Below, in pieces: positions 27,623 through 35,799 of a stretch of 64,000 nt of DNA; positions within the stretch are counted from its first letter, which is position 1; each line of letters begins with the position of its first letter. Below the pieces are notes generated by a model. It searched no databases, had not been told where the DNA came from, and saw only the letters and a program-made list of their open reading frames with translations. A program made the translations under genes and the position numbers. Origin of the DNA: Pseudonocardia parietis (GTDB taxonomy: Bacteria > Actinomycetota > Actinomycetes > Mycobacteriales > Pseudonocardiaceae); NCBI RefSeq assembly GCF_017876315.1, contig NZ_JAGINU010000002.1, positions 186,001 to 250,000 of the forward strand, read 5' to 3'.

Positions 27623-27787
27623 CCCGGACTCCGGCGAACCGGGGGAAGCTCAACGACAGTCGAACGACACAGTCAACTCCGGTGGCTGGAGTGCCGGTTC
27701 GGAAAGGTGCGTGTGGCAAACCCGGTGTCGGAGGGGTGACGGTGTGTTCGAGGTTGTCGGAGACCACCGCCCGTGATCGGGATGGTT

Positions 27788-28378
27788 CTACAGTCCGAAG
27801 GCGCCGCCCTCGACGAGGATGACGATGCCCAGGGCGATGAGGACCAAGGGCAGCAGGATGTGGCCCCAGCGGCTGAGCGCGCGGGCGATGGGCGCGCGGG
27901 TGGCGAGGAATTTGCCGGCCGCGCAGAGGGCCCCGACCAGGACGAGGAACACCGCGGCGTAGACGAGCAGGCTGGCGGTGCCGACGGTGACGAAGACGGG
28001 GACGTATACACCGATGTTGTCGCCGCCGTTGGCGAAGGTGACGGTGGCGACGGTGAGCAGGGCCGGTCCGCCGTTGCTGGCGGGTGCGTCATCGTCGTCG
28101 TCGCCGCGCCACAGGGCCCAGGCCGCGCGTAGGCCGAGCAGCAGCGGCAGTAGTCCGAAGTAGGCGCGCACTGTCTCGGGCAGGAAGGTTGCGCCGAAGG
28201 TGGCGGCGAGCGCGGCGACCAGGATGGCGGTGAAGCCCAGATACTGTCCGGCCACGATCCGGGTGGTGGCTCCGCGGTGTCCGGCGCCTTGGGCGAAGAA
28301 CAGCGAGACCACCACGATGTCGTCGATGTTGGTGACAGCGAACAGGCCGATGGCTTGGGCGATGGTGGTCAGGTCCAC
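27788..28378 (-). CDS. cadD: CadD family cadmium resistance transporter
   Basis: 196 residues from GTG 28378, which lies inside the last codons of lspA (10-base overlap). TTIAQAIGLFAVTNIDDIVV contains the NIDD motif, repeated in ATVTFANGGDNIGVYVPV, giving the two-repeat, five-to-six-helix layout of CadD/LysE-like exporters; an Asp-rich loop (GDDDDDAP) lies between. CadD proteins give cadmium resistance by an unclear transport mechanism. Last gene of the operon cmtR - cadA - lspA - cadD. 27656-27787 shows no gene. Confidence 0.9.
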   Translation of the reverse strand: MDLTTIAQAIGLFAVTNIDDIVVVSLFFAQGAGHRGATTRIVAGQYLGFTAILVAALAATFGATFLPETVRAYFGLLPLLLGLRAAWALWRGDDDDDAPASNGGPALLTVATVTFANGGDNIGVYVPVFVTVGTASLLVYAAVFLVLVGALCAAGKFLATRAPIARALSRWGHILLPLVLIALGIVILVEGGAFGL

Positions 28379-28881
28379 CGGGCAGGGTCCTTGTCGGGCG
28401 TCGGTGCGGGTTGGCGGACGGTGGTGAGCACGAGCAGCGCCGCGCCGCAGACGATCACGGCGTCGGCCAGGTTGAAGGTGGGCCACCAGCCGGTGTGCAG
28501 GTAGTCGGTGACCTTGCCGTCGCGGCCGCGGTCGATGAGGTTGGCCAGCGCACCACCCAACACACCGGCCTGGCCGATGCGGCCCGCGAGCGGCGTGGTC
28601 GGAGCGGTACGCCAGGTGTAGGCCGCCACGGCGGCGGTGAGGAGCCCGGTGCCGGCCACGATGATCCCGTGGGGGAGTGCGGCTCCCAGGCTGAAGGCCA
28701 TGCCGGTGTTGTAGGTCAGGCGCAACTCGATCAGCCCCAGGAGTCGCGGGCCGGGTGTACTGGTCAGCTGGTGCTCGGCCAGGGTCTTCAGGGCCAGGTC
28801 GGCGGCGGTGAGTATGAGGGCTGCGGCCAGCACCCGCCAACGGGCTCGCGTGCTGACCGGAGCCGGTGCGCTCGGCGTCAC
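28369..28881 (-). CDS. lspA: Lipoprotein signal peptidase (signal peptidase II)
   Basis: 170 residues from GTG 28881 overlapping the ATPase stop (GTGA). Four helices and the catalytic motifs NTGMAFSLGAALP, GALANLIDRGRDG, VTDYLHTG and TFNLADAVIVCG with the two active-site Asp. LspA genes fused or adjacent to Pb/Cd ATPases are known (pbrC in Cupriavidus, cad/czc clusters), so this is an accessory copy carried with metal resistance, not the housekeeping gene, which would usually sit next to rluD. Confidence 0.92.
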   Translation of the reverse strand: MTPSAPAPVSTRARWRVLAAALILTAADLALKTLAEHQLTSTPGPRLLGLIELRLTYNTGMAFSLGAALPHGIIVAGTGLLTAAVAAYTWRTAPTTPLAGRIGQAGVLGGALANLIDRGRDGKVTDYLHTGWWPTFNLADAVIVCGAALLVLTTVRQPAPTPDKDPARWT

Positions 28882-30851
28882 GCCCCGGCCTGCACGTGGT
28901 TGCGCGAGGAAGCTGCGGTGGTGGGGGTGGCGGGGACCAGGGCGAGGCGGCGGGTGCGCCCGGCGCGGATGCCGTTGCCGATGACCACGACTTCGGCGAC
29001 CTCGTGCACGAGTACGACCGTGGCGAGGCCGAGTATCCCGAACAGGGCCAGCGGCATCAGGCCGATGATGATGGCCAGCGACAGGGCCACGCTCTGCCAC
29101 ATGATGGTCCGTGAGCGGCGGGCGTGCGCCAGGACCTGGGGCAGGTGGCGCAGGTCCTCGCCCATCAGTGCCACGTCGGCGGTTTCGATGGCCACGTCGG
29201 TGCCCATGGCGCCCATGGCGATGCCCAGGTCGGCGGTGGCCAGGGCGGGGGCGTCGTTGACCCCATCGCCGACCATCGCCACCGGGCCGTGTGCGCGGAG
29301 CTGGCCGACGAGGCGGGACTTGTCCTCGGGGCGCAGCTCGGCGTGCACGTCGGCCGGGTCGATCCCGGCCTCGGTGGCCAGGGCGGCGGCGGTGGCGCGG
29401 TTGTCGCCGGTGAGCATCACGACCCGGTAGCCGGCATCACGCAGGGCTGCGGTGACCTCACCGGTTTCGGGGCGCAGTTCGTCGCGGACGGCGATGGCGC
29501 CGATCACGGTGCCGGCGTCCTCGACCAGGACGGCGGTGGCGCCGGCGTGCTGGAGCCGTTCCACGTCCTGGGCCAGGGGGGAGGGGTCGATCCAGCCCGG
29601 GCGGCCCAGCCGCACGCTGCGGCCGTGCAGCGTGCCGGTGAGCCCGGCACCGGTGACCGCTTCGACCTGCTCGGCGCGCTGCGGGGTGGGGGCGGCGGCC
29701 AGGATGGCCCGGGCCAGGGGGTGTTCGCTGCGCTCCTCGAGCGCGGCGGCTACCGCGAGCACCTGCTCGCGGGTGTGCCCGGCGGCGGGGACGGTCTCGA
29801 TGACGGCCGGGTGGTTGCGGGTCAGGGTGCCGGTCTTGTCGAGCGCGACGGTGGCGACCCGTCCCATAGCTTCCAAGGCCGCTCCGCCCTTGACCAGGGC
29901 GCCGTGCTTGGACGCGGCGCCGATCGCGGCGACCACGGTGACCGGCACGGAGATGGCCAGCGCACACGGCGAGGCCGCCACCAGCACGACCAGGGCGCGT
30001 TCGATCCAGGTCAGCGGGTCACCGAGCAGGGACCCCAGGGCGGCGATGAGTGCAGCGGCGATCATCACCGCGGGGACGAGGGGTGCGGCGATGCGGTCAG
30101 CCAGGCGTTGGCCGGCGCCCTTGCGGGACTGCTCGGTCTCCACGATGGACACGATGCGGGCCAGGGAGTTGTCCGCGGCGGTGGTGGTGACCTCGACCTC
30201 GAGCACGCCGGTGCCGTTGATGGACCCGGCGAACACCTCGTCGCCGGGGCCGGCCTCGACGGGGACGGACTCGCCGGTGATGGCGGAGGTGTCCAGGCTG
30301 GTGTGTCCGGCGCCGATCCGGCCGTCGGTGGCCAGGCGTTCCCCGGGGCGCACCACCAGGGTGTCGCCCACGACCAGCTCGGCCGGGTCGATGCTCTGCT
30401 CGGTCCCGTCGCGCCGCACCCGAGCTTGGTCGGGCACCAGGTCGAGCAGGGCGCGCAGGCCGCGGCGGGTGCGGGCGACCGAGTACTCCTCCAGGCCTTC
30501 GGCGATGGTGTAGAGCACGGCCAGCATCGCGGCCTCGCCGACCTCGCCCAACAGCACGGCGCCGATCGCGGCAATGGTCATCAGCGTGCCCACGCCGATC
30601 TTGCCCGTGGCCAGGCGGCGCAGTGTGGCGGGGACGAACGTCGCGCCCGCGACCGCCAACGCGGCCGCCTTCAGCGCGAGACCGACCAGGTCGGGGGCGG
30701 CGACCCAGTCGGCTCCGTAGCCGAGGCCGAGTAGCACGACGGCCACGGCGGCGAACCGGATCTCCCCGACCTGCCACAGCGTTTCCGGCTCGTGCTCGTC
30801 GCTCTCCGCGGTGGTGCGGGGCTCGTCGCCGCAGCCGCAGGCCGCACTCAC
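28878..30851 (-). CDS. cadA: P1B-type Cd/Zn/Pb-exporting ATPase (CadA-like)
   Basis: 657 residues from GTG 30851, overlapping the cmtR stop by four bases. Motifs: short Cys-containing N-terminus (AACGCGDEP), TSAITGESVPV, AASPCALAISVPVTV, DKTGTLTRNHP, SEHPLARA, MLTGDNRATA, VGDGVNDAPAL, and VHEVAEVVVIGNGIRAG at the end. This is a second Cd/Zn/Pb ATPase, clearly paralogous to that at 13433-15628 but without the Cys-rich C-terminal tail; its N-terminal CGC could be the metal ligand. Operon with cmtR, lspA and cadD indicates Cd/Pb export. Confidence 0.94.
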   Translation of the reverse strand: MSAACGCGDEPRTTAESDEHEPETLWQVGEIRFAAVAVVLLGLGYGADWVAAPDLVGLALKAAALAVAGATFVPATLRRLATGKIGVGTLMTIAAIGAVLLGEVGEAAMLAVLYTIAEGLEEYSVARTRRGLRALLDLVPDQARVRRDGTEQSIDPAELVVGDTLVVRPGERLATDGRIGAGHTSLDTSAITGESVPVEAGPGDEVFAGSINGTGVLEVEVTTTAADNSLARIVSIVETEQSRKGAGQRLADRIAAPLVPAVMIAAALIAALGSLLGDPLTWIERALVVLVAASPCALAISVPVTVVAAIGAASKHGALVKGGAALEAMGRVATVALDKTGTLTRNHPAVIETVPAAGHTREQVLAVAAALEERSEHPLARAILAAAPTPQRAEQVEAVTGAGLTGTLHGRSVRLGRPGWIDPSPLAQDVERLQHAGATAVLVEDAGTVIGAIAVRDELRPETGEVTAALRDAGYRVVMLTGDNRATAAALATEAGIDPADVHAELRPEDKSRLVGQLRAHGPVAMVGDGVNDAPALATADLGIAMGAMGTDVAIETADVALMGEDLRHLPQVLAHARRSRTIMWQSVALSLAIIIGLMPLALFGILGLATVVLVHEVAEVVVIGNGIRAGRTRRLALVPATPTTAASSRNHVQAGA

Positions 30852-31225
30852 CGCGCATCTCCCACGCCGTGGCGGCCGGTTCCGTAGGTCGGGCACAGCG
30901 CGACCGCGTGGCCGGTCGCGGCCAGCACAACCTCGGCCGAAGCCAACAGCTCCATCAGCTCGGGGCGGGTCAGGGAGTAGAACACCTGCCGCCCCTCGGG
31001 GCGCCCGTCGACCAGTCCGCAGCCGCGCAGGCACGCCACGTGCTTGGAGACCGTGGACTGGGCCAGGCCCAGTTGGGTCACCAGGTCGGCCACCCGCGCC
31101 TCACCGTCGGCCAGCCGCCGCACGATGGCCAGCCGGGTGCTGTCGGACAGGCTGTGGAACAGCGCCTCGGCGGCACCGAGGCCGGCAGTTGTGGACGGAC
31201 ACTCACCTCTGGTAACAATCGCCAT
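30848..31225 (-). CDS. cmtR: CmtR-like ArsR family Cd/Pb sensor
   Basis: 125 residues from ATG 31225. AALFHSLSDSTRLAIVRRLA, LGLAQSTVSKHVACLRGCGL and wing EGRQVFYSLT form the winged helix. The HVACLRGCGLV segment reproduces the Cys57/Cys61 pair on the recognition helix of M. tuberculosis CmtR, and the C-terminal ALCP supplies a candidate third ligand (Cys102). First gene of cmtR-cadA-lspA-cadD. A perfect inverted repeat covers its own start codon, implying autorepression and a leaderless or near-leaderless mRNA. Confidence 0.92.
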   Translation of the reverse strand: MAIVTRGECPSTTAGLGAAEALFHSLSDSTRLAIVRRLADGEARVADLVTQLGLAQSTVSKHVACLRGCGLVDGRPEGRQVFYSLTRPELMELLASAEVVLAATGHAVALCPTYGTGRHGVGDAR

Positions 31226-31236
31226 GAAGCGATTGT
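31215..31236. promoter_or_regulatory. Perfect ArsR-type operator over the cmtR start codon
   Basis: Arms ACAATCGC (31215-31222) and GCGATTGT (31229-31236) around CATGAA; the start codon of cmtR lies in the centre. On the minus strand TACAAT is a good -10 placed within the dyad. A closely similar sequence lies at the start of the NicO transporter gene (34718-34744). Confidence 0.85.
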
Positions 31237-31267
31237 ATCTCGAACCGGCGATGAATGTGGAGTGGTC

Positions 31268-31903
31268 ATGCTCATGAACGCGGTCGAGTCGGCACTGGTC
31301 GACTCCGCGCCCCGACGTCTGCTGCAGCGCTACGAAGCGCACCTGCTCCTCGAGCTCGGGGGGCGCACGCCGGGCGCGCGCACGGCCGAGCTGGGCTGCG
31401 GCCCGGGTTACGGCACCCAACTCATTCTCGACCTCTTCGGTGCCGCCAGCGTGGACGCTGTCGATCTGGATCCCGCGATGCTGGCCAAGGCCCGCCGGCG
31501 GCTGCGGCGCCACGGTGATGCCGCCCGCCTGGCCGGCGGCTCGGCGACCGATCTGGCCACCGCGTTCGCGCACGTCGGCGGCGGCACGGACGCCTCCTAC
31601 GAGGCGGTGTTCGACTTCGCGATCATCCACCACATCCCGGACTGGCGCGACGCGCTGGCCGAGGTAGCCCGGGTGCTCGAACCGGGCGGCCGGTTCTTCT
31701 TCGACGAGGTCACCGCCACCGCCCTGGCCCGACCCACCTACCGGGTCCTGTTCGACCACCCCACCCACGACCGGTTCACCACAGGTGAGTTCCTCGCCGA
31801 ACTCCCGCGCCACGGCTTGGACGTCGGCGATCGGTGGCGTACCCGCATCGGCGGCGACTACCTGTTCGGGGTTGCGGTACGCGCCGCCCGGGGCCGCACG
31901 TGA
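31268..31903 (+). CDS. Class I SAM-dependent methyltransferase
   Basis: 211 residues from ATG 31268. AELGCGPGYGTQLILDLF is motif I (SAM binding), VDAVDLDPAML motif II, FDFAIIHHIPDWRDALAEVA and RVLEPGGRFFFDE motifs IV and V. The substrate is unknown. It is divergent from cmtR, and the CmtR operator lies within the shared 42-base intergenic region, so it may respond to the same metals. Arsenite methyltransferase is unlikely: the conserved Cys residues of ArsM are absent. Confidence 0.88.
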   Translation: MLMNAVESALVDSAPRRLLQRYEAHLLLELGGRTPGARTAELGCGPGYGTQLILDLFGAASVDAVDLDPAMLAKARRRLRRHGDAARLAGGSATDLATAFAHVGGGTDASYEAVFDFAIIHHIPDWRDALAEVARVLEPGGRFFFDEVTATALARPTYRVLFDHPTHDRFTTGEFLAELPRHGLDVGDRWRTRIGGDYLFGVAVRAARGRT

Positions 31904-31969
31904 ACAGGCGCACGGGGCGGTCACCTGGCGCGGCACGCTCGCCGAACGAACGTTTGTTGCGCCTCTGGG

Positions 31970-32362
31970 TCAGGTCAGTGAGTCCAGGGCGGTGCGGAGG
32001 CGGTTGCCGGCGTCGGCGGCGGTGTCGGCGAGTTCGGCCTGGTCGCCGACGGCGATGCTGAGCAGGGAGCCGGGATCGACGGCCTGGACGATGGTGCGGC
32101 CCTCGGCGCGACGGACGGTGACATTGCAGGGCAACAGTAAGCCGACCTCCGGGCTGGCAGAGAGCGCAGCGTGGGCGAGGCCCGGGTTGCAGGCACCGAG
32201 GATGGTGTAGTCGTCGACGTGTTCGCCGAGCTTCGCGGCCAGGGTGGCCTTGATATCGATGGTGGTCAGCACCCCGAACCCCTGCTCGGCGAGGGCGGCG
32301 GTGACGGCGTCAATGGCCTGTTGGTGGCCGAGGTCGACCTCGACGGTGTGGGCTATCTGCAC
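31970..32362 (-). CDS. DUF302 protein, copy 1
   Basis: 130 residues from GTG 32362 with AAGGAG upstream. [59 protein letters not shown] and GLLLPCNVTVRRAEGRTIVQ are DUF302 hallmarks, including the conserved ILGACNP and LPCN Cys positions. DUF302 proteins are often encoded with thiol-, sulfur- and copper-related genes; the biochemical role is unknown. A second copy with the same length and roughly 85-90 percent identical residues lies at 34869-35261. A half-preserved CsoR-type site (ATACCCC) lies about 70 bases upstream. Confidence 0.88.
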   Translation of the reverse strand: MQIAHTVEVDLGHQQAIDAVTAALAEQGFGVLTTIDIKATLAAKLGEHVDDYTILGACNPGLAHAALSASPEVGLLLPCNVTVRRAEGRTIVQAVDPGSLLSIAVGDQAELADTAADAGNRLRTALDSLT

Positions 32363-32527
32363 GGCTACTGCTCTCCTTCGCGTGGAAGTCGGTTCACTGG
32401 CGGCCTTGAGTGGTCGGGTCACCAGGCGCCGACATACCCCTGACCCGCCGGGTGATTCGCAGCGATTCGTCAGAGTCGGCAGGCAGAGCCGCGGGCTTCG
32501 ACACCCAACGCACCGCGCTGCACCAGC

Positions 32528-32758
32528 TCCACGGCCCCGAACCGGGCCCTGGACGTCGAGAGCGCTCGTCTGCTGTACGCGATCGCGCACGACCCGTGCA
32601 GCATCACCGAGCGACACCTGGCCTACGACCCAGCCGCGGTCGTCGCCCTGCAACAACGCGGACTCGTCCGCCGCCACCCCGGTGGCGGCGGCTACCTCGA
32701 ACTCACCGACGACGCCCACTACAGCCTCGCCGCAAGCCCCGCTCCGCCAGCGCCGTAG
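32528..32758 (+). CDS. Hypothetical small protein, 5' end uncertain
   Basis: A plus-strand frame ending at TAG 32756-32758 reads ALDVESARLLYAIAHDPCSI, TERHLAYDPAAVVALQQRGL and VRRHPGGGGYLELTDDAHYS, which looks like a small winged-helix-type protein or domain. The upstream part appears in another frame (FDTQRTALHQLHGPEP), so there may be a frameshift near 32545. No clear start codon or ribosome site. From 32759 to 33103 I see no gene. Confidence 0.4.
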   Translation, partial: STAPNRALDVESARLLYAIAHDPCSITERHLAYDPAAVVALQQRGLVRRHPGGGGYLELTDDAHYSLAASPAPPAP

Positions 32759-33103
32759 CGCTGACTCAGCGTGGTGCCCCGGGCACCGTCATCCCCGTGG
32801 CGCGCCGTCCACAGCTGCTTTGTGGAACGACGCGAGAGTGACAGTGCTGTCGTGCCACGAGGATGACAGCGCCGGGGTGGTGCAGAGGGACGTGATAACG
32901 GTCGAGTTCTCCTGTATATCGATCCACCGCACCGGCTCTTGAACAGGCCAGAGTGAGGCGACGGGGACCCCAGACCGGATTGATCCGGTGCATCGACGTG
33001 GCCGCAGCCGTCCACGAGCCACGCCTGACCCTGGATGTCGTTCGTAATACTGCGTCGTCCGCGGCCCGCAACGGTGCTCTTGTGATCGGCCTGTCTGCCT
33101 GTC

Positions 33104-33540
33104 GTGGCTTTCGTTGTCGCGTTCGTGCTGGCGATCCTGGGGGGTGCCGGCGCTAGGCACCGACGCTGGAACCCCGTTCGACGAGTTGGCGCTGCGCTGG
33201 GTGTTGTTCTTCGGCGCCGGGCCGGCATCGTCGGCGGGGCGGTCGCGCAAACGATCTTCGCTCGCGCCACGGCGAAAGACTCGGCTGGCAGACCAACGGC
33301 TTCCAGTACGAGATCGGCTTCGCCAGCACCGCGATCGGCCTGGGCGGGATCTATGCCTCCACTCAGGACGCACCGGCGGCCTGGATCGTGGCCGCGCAGG
33401 CCGGCGGCCTGTTTCTGCTCCTTGCCGCGGTCAACCACATCGTGGAGATCGCAACTACGCCCCCGCTATCACAGTCATCCTGGTCAGTCACCTCGGCGTC
33501 CCGATCTCTCTACTGGTCCTGCTGATCAGCACAGGCAGCC
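33104..33540 (+). pseudogene. Decayed DUF6790-like membrane protein
   Basis: Pieces of one membrane protein appear in successive frames: VVAFVLAILGG, then GTPFDELALRWVLFFGAG, then AGIVGGAVAQTIFA, then GWQTNGFQYEIGFASTAIGL, GGIYAS and AQAGGLFLLLAAVNHIVEI, then RNYAPAITVILVSHLG. The order matches DUF6790-type proteins (F-E-x-G-x-A and GAxxGHIxE..NxNYAPG). At least four frame changes make it non-functional unless many are sequence errors. It lies convergent to the NicO gene. Confidence 0.6.
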
Positions 33541-34713
33541 TCACCGCGGCCTGGCCTGCTCGAGCTGGTGCTGGTCGACGGTGTGGTCATGGCCCGGGCT
33601 CGGGCTGCCCGGGCTGGTGGCGGTGCTATAGCGCTCCTCGATTCGGCCGAACTTCCAGATCGTCAACGCGACGAGCCAGGTGAGCACGAACAGGGCGACG
33701 ACGGTGTAGCCGACGTAGTTCAGGTCGAGGGTGCCGATGGCGGCCAGCGGACCGGTGTCGATGTCGAGCTTCTCCACGAGCAGCCCGATCAGCACGATCA
33801 CGCCGACGACCAGTGCGACGATGACGGAGAGCACGGTGACGGTCAGGTTGTAGAAGACCTTCCGGACTGGTTTGAGGAATGCCCAGCCGTAGGCGCGGGC
33901 CATGAAGATGCCGTCGGCGGTGTCGAACAGGCTCATTCCGGCGGCGAAGAGTAGCGGCAGGACGAGGATCGTGTACCAGGGCAAGGTGAGCGCGGAGCCG
34001 GCGGCGAGCACGAGCAGGGCGACCTGGGTGGCGGTGTCGAAGCCCAGTCCCATGAGTAGCCCGACCGGGTACATGTGCCAGGGTTTGCTCACCCGGCGCA
34101 TCACCCGGCCGAGCAGGCGGGCCAGGAAGCCGCGGTTGTGCAGCTGGCGCTCCAGCTCGGCCTCGTCGAGCCCGCCGGCGCGCATCTGGCGGAACACCCG
34201 GGCGATGCCGATCACGGCGAACAGGTTCATCAGCCCGATCAGGATCAGGAACACCCCGGCCACGATGGTGCCGATCAGCCCGAGGATCTGCTGGAGCTGG
34301 GAGTTCTCGTCCTGAACCGGCCCGACGAGCACGCTGGCCCCCAGCGCCAGCAGCAGCGACAGCCCGAACACCACGCTGGAGTGGCCCAGCGAGAACCAGA
34401 AGCCGGTGCTGAGGCCGGGCTTGCCTTCGCCGACCAGCTTGCGGGTGGTGTTGTCGATCGCGGCGATGTGGTCGGCGTCGAAGGCATGGCGCACCCCGAG
34501 CAGGAACGCGGTGAATCCCAGTCCGGCCCCGAACACCCCGGTGCTACCCAGCGCCAGGTTCTGCGGGGCGATCACCAGGACCAGCACCGCCCAGCCCACC
34601 ACGTTGAGCAGCACGACGAACCCGACCATGCCGAGGATGGATAACTTGTCGGCCCGGTCCCATCGGGCGGCGCCGCGTGTGGCCGCGACCGGAGCCGAGA
34701 TCACGTCGCTCAT
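33541..34713 (-). CDS. NicO/HoxN (NiCoT) nickel-cobalt transporter
   Basis: 390 residues from ATG 34713 (ATG 34731, in the centre of the dyad, is the alternative). NiCoT family signatures: RHAFDADHIAAIDNTTRKL, FSLGHSSVVFGLSLLLAL, LLMGLGFDTATQVALLVL and GMSLFDTADGIFMARAYGWA, with eight helices. The HX4DH helix 2 motif is complete. The family imports Ni(II)/Co(II). The C-terminus is His-containing (PGHDHTVDQHQLEQ), a possible metal-binding tail. The upstream dyad resembles the CmtR operator, which would tie its expression to an ArsR-family sensor. Confidence 0.92.
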   Translation of the reverse strand: MSDVISAPVAATRGAARWDRADKLSILGMVGFVVLLNVVGWAVLVLVIAPQNLALGSTGVFGAGLGFTAFLLGVRHAFDADHIAAIDNTTRKLVGEGKPGLSTGFWFSLGHSSVVFGLSLLLALGASVLVGPVQDENSQLQQILGLIGTIVAGVFLILIGLMNLFAVIGIARVFRQMRAGGLDEAELERQLHNRGFLARLLGRVMRRVSKPWHMYPVGLLMGLGFDTATQVALLVLAAGSALTLPWYTILVLPLLFAAGMSLFDTADGIFMARAYGWAFLKPVRKVFYNLTVTVLSVIVALVVGVIVLIGLLVEKLDIDTGPLAAIGTLDLNYVGYTVVALFVLTWLVALTIWKFGRIEERYSTATSPGSPSPGHDHTVDQHQLEQARPR

Positions 34714-34717
34714 GCGG

Positions 34718-34744
34718 CAACTATCCGCCATCAAGCGGTTGTTG
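34718..34744 (-). promoter_or_regulatory. ArsR-type dyad before the NicO gene
   Basis: Imperfect inverted repeat CAACTATCCGC (34718-34728) and GCGGTTGTTG (34735-34744) around CATCAA. On the minus strand it contains CAACCGCTTGATGGCG, which differs from the cmtR operator (CAATCGCTTCATGGCG) at only two of 16 positions, and in both cases an ATG sits at the same place. This suggests recognition by CmtR or a close relative. Confidence 0.65.
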
Positions 34745-34868
34745 CATAGAGACGGCGGTAAGCCCGTTTATGCTGTGGAGCGTCGCCGGGGCGCTCGCCC
34801 TGCGCATGTCGGGACCGCCCGGGCGTGGGGGCGCTGCGTGCGGATCGACTCAGCGATGGCGGTCTTGG

Positions 34869-35667
<799 letters not shown>

Positions 35668-35776
35668 GCGCGCCGGGCCCCGGAGAGCTCCGGCCGGACC
35701 GACGTCGGGAGCGGCGAGAACGCCGAGCTTGACGGACCATCGAGACCAGAACGACGACCGAGTCACACGGTAGGGA

Positions 35777-35790
35777 TACCCTACCGGGTA
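35777..35790 (+). promoter_or_regulatory. CsoR/CstR-type operator 2
   Basis: TACCCTACCGGGTA, a perfect TACCC-TACC-GGGTA inverted repeat, ends 9 bases before the start of the persulfide dioxygenase-rhodanese gene. It matches operator 1 in its half-sites and is the expected CstR site of this operon. Confidence 0.88.
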
Positions 35791-35799
35791 GGGAAGCTA

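Larger units (their letters stand above)
26349..27652 (+). mobile_element. Complete IS3-family element, copy 1
   Basis: 1304 bases with ends TGAGGTTCCCCCGC and GGGGGAAGCTCA, imperfect inverted repeats of about 25 bases, flanked by the 3-base direct repeat ACG (26346-26348 and 27653-27655), as expected for IS3 family transposition. It carries overlapping orfA and orfB. It is inserted between mntH and the cadD end of the cmtR operon. It is clearly related to but distinct from copy 2 at 38925 (many third-position and amino acid differences), so the copies were not produced by recent local transposition. Confidence 0.95.

Noticed and set aside
31268-31903. Arsenite methyltransferase (ArsM)
   Set aside because: The SAM motifs are present, but the conserved Cys residues needed to bind As(III) are missing and the neighbouring regulator is Cd/Pb type.
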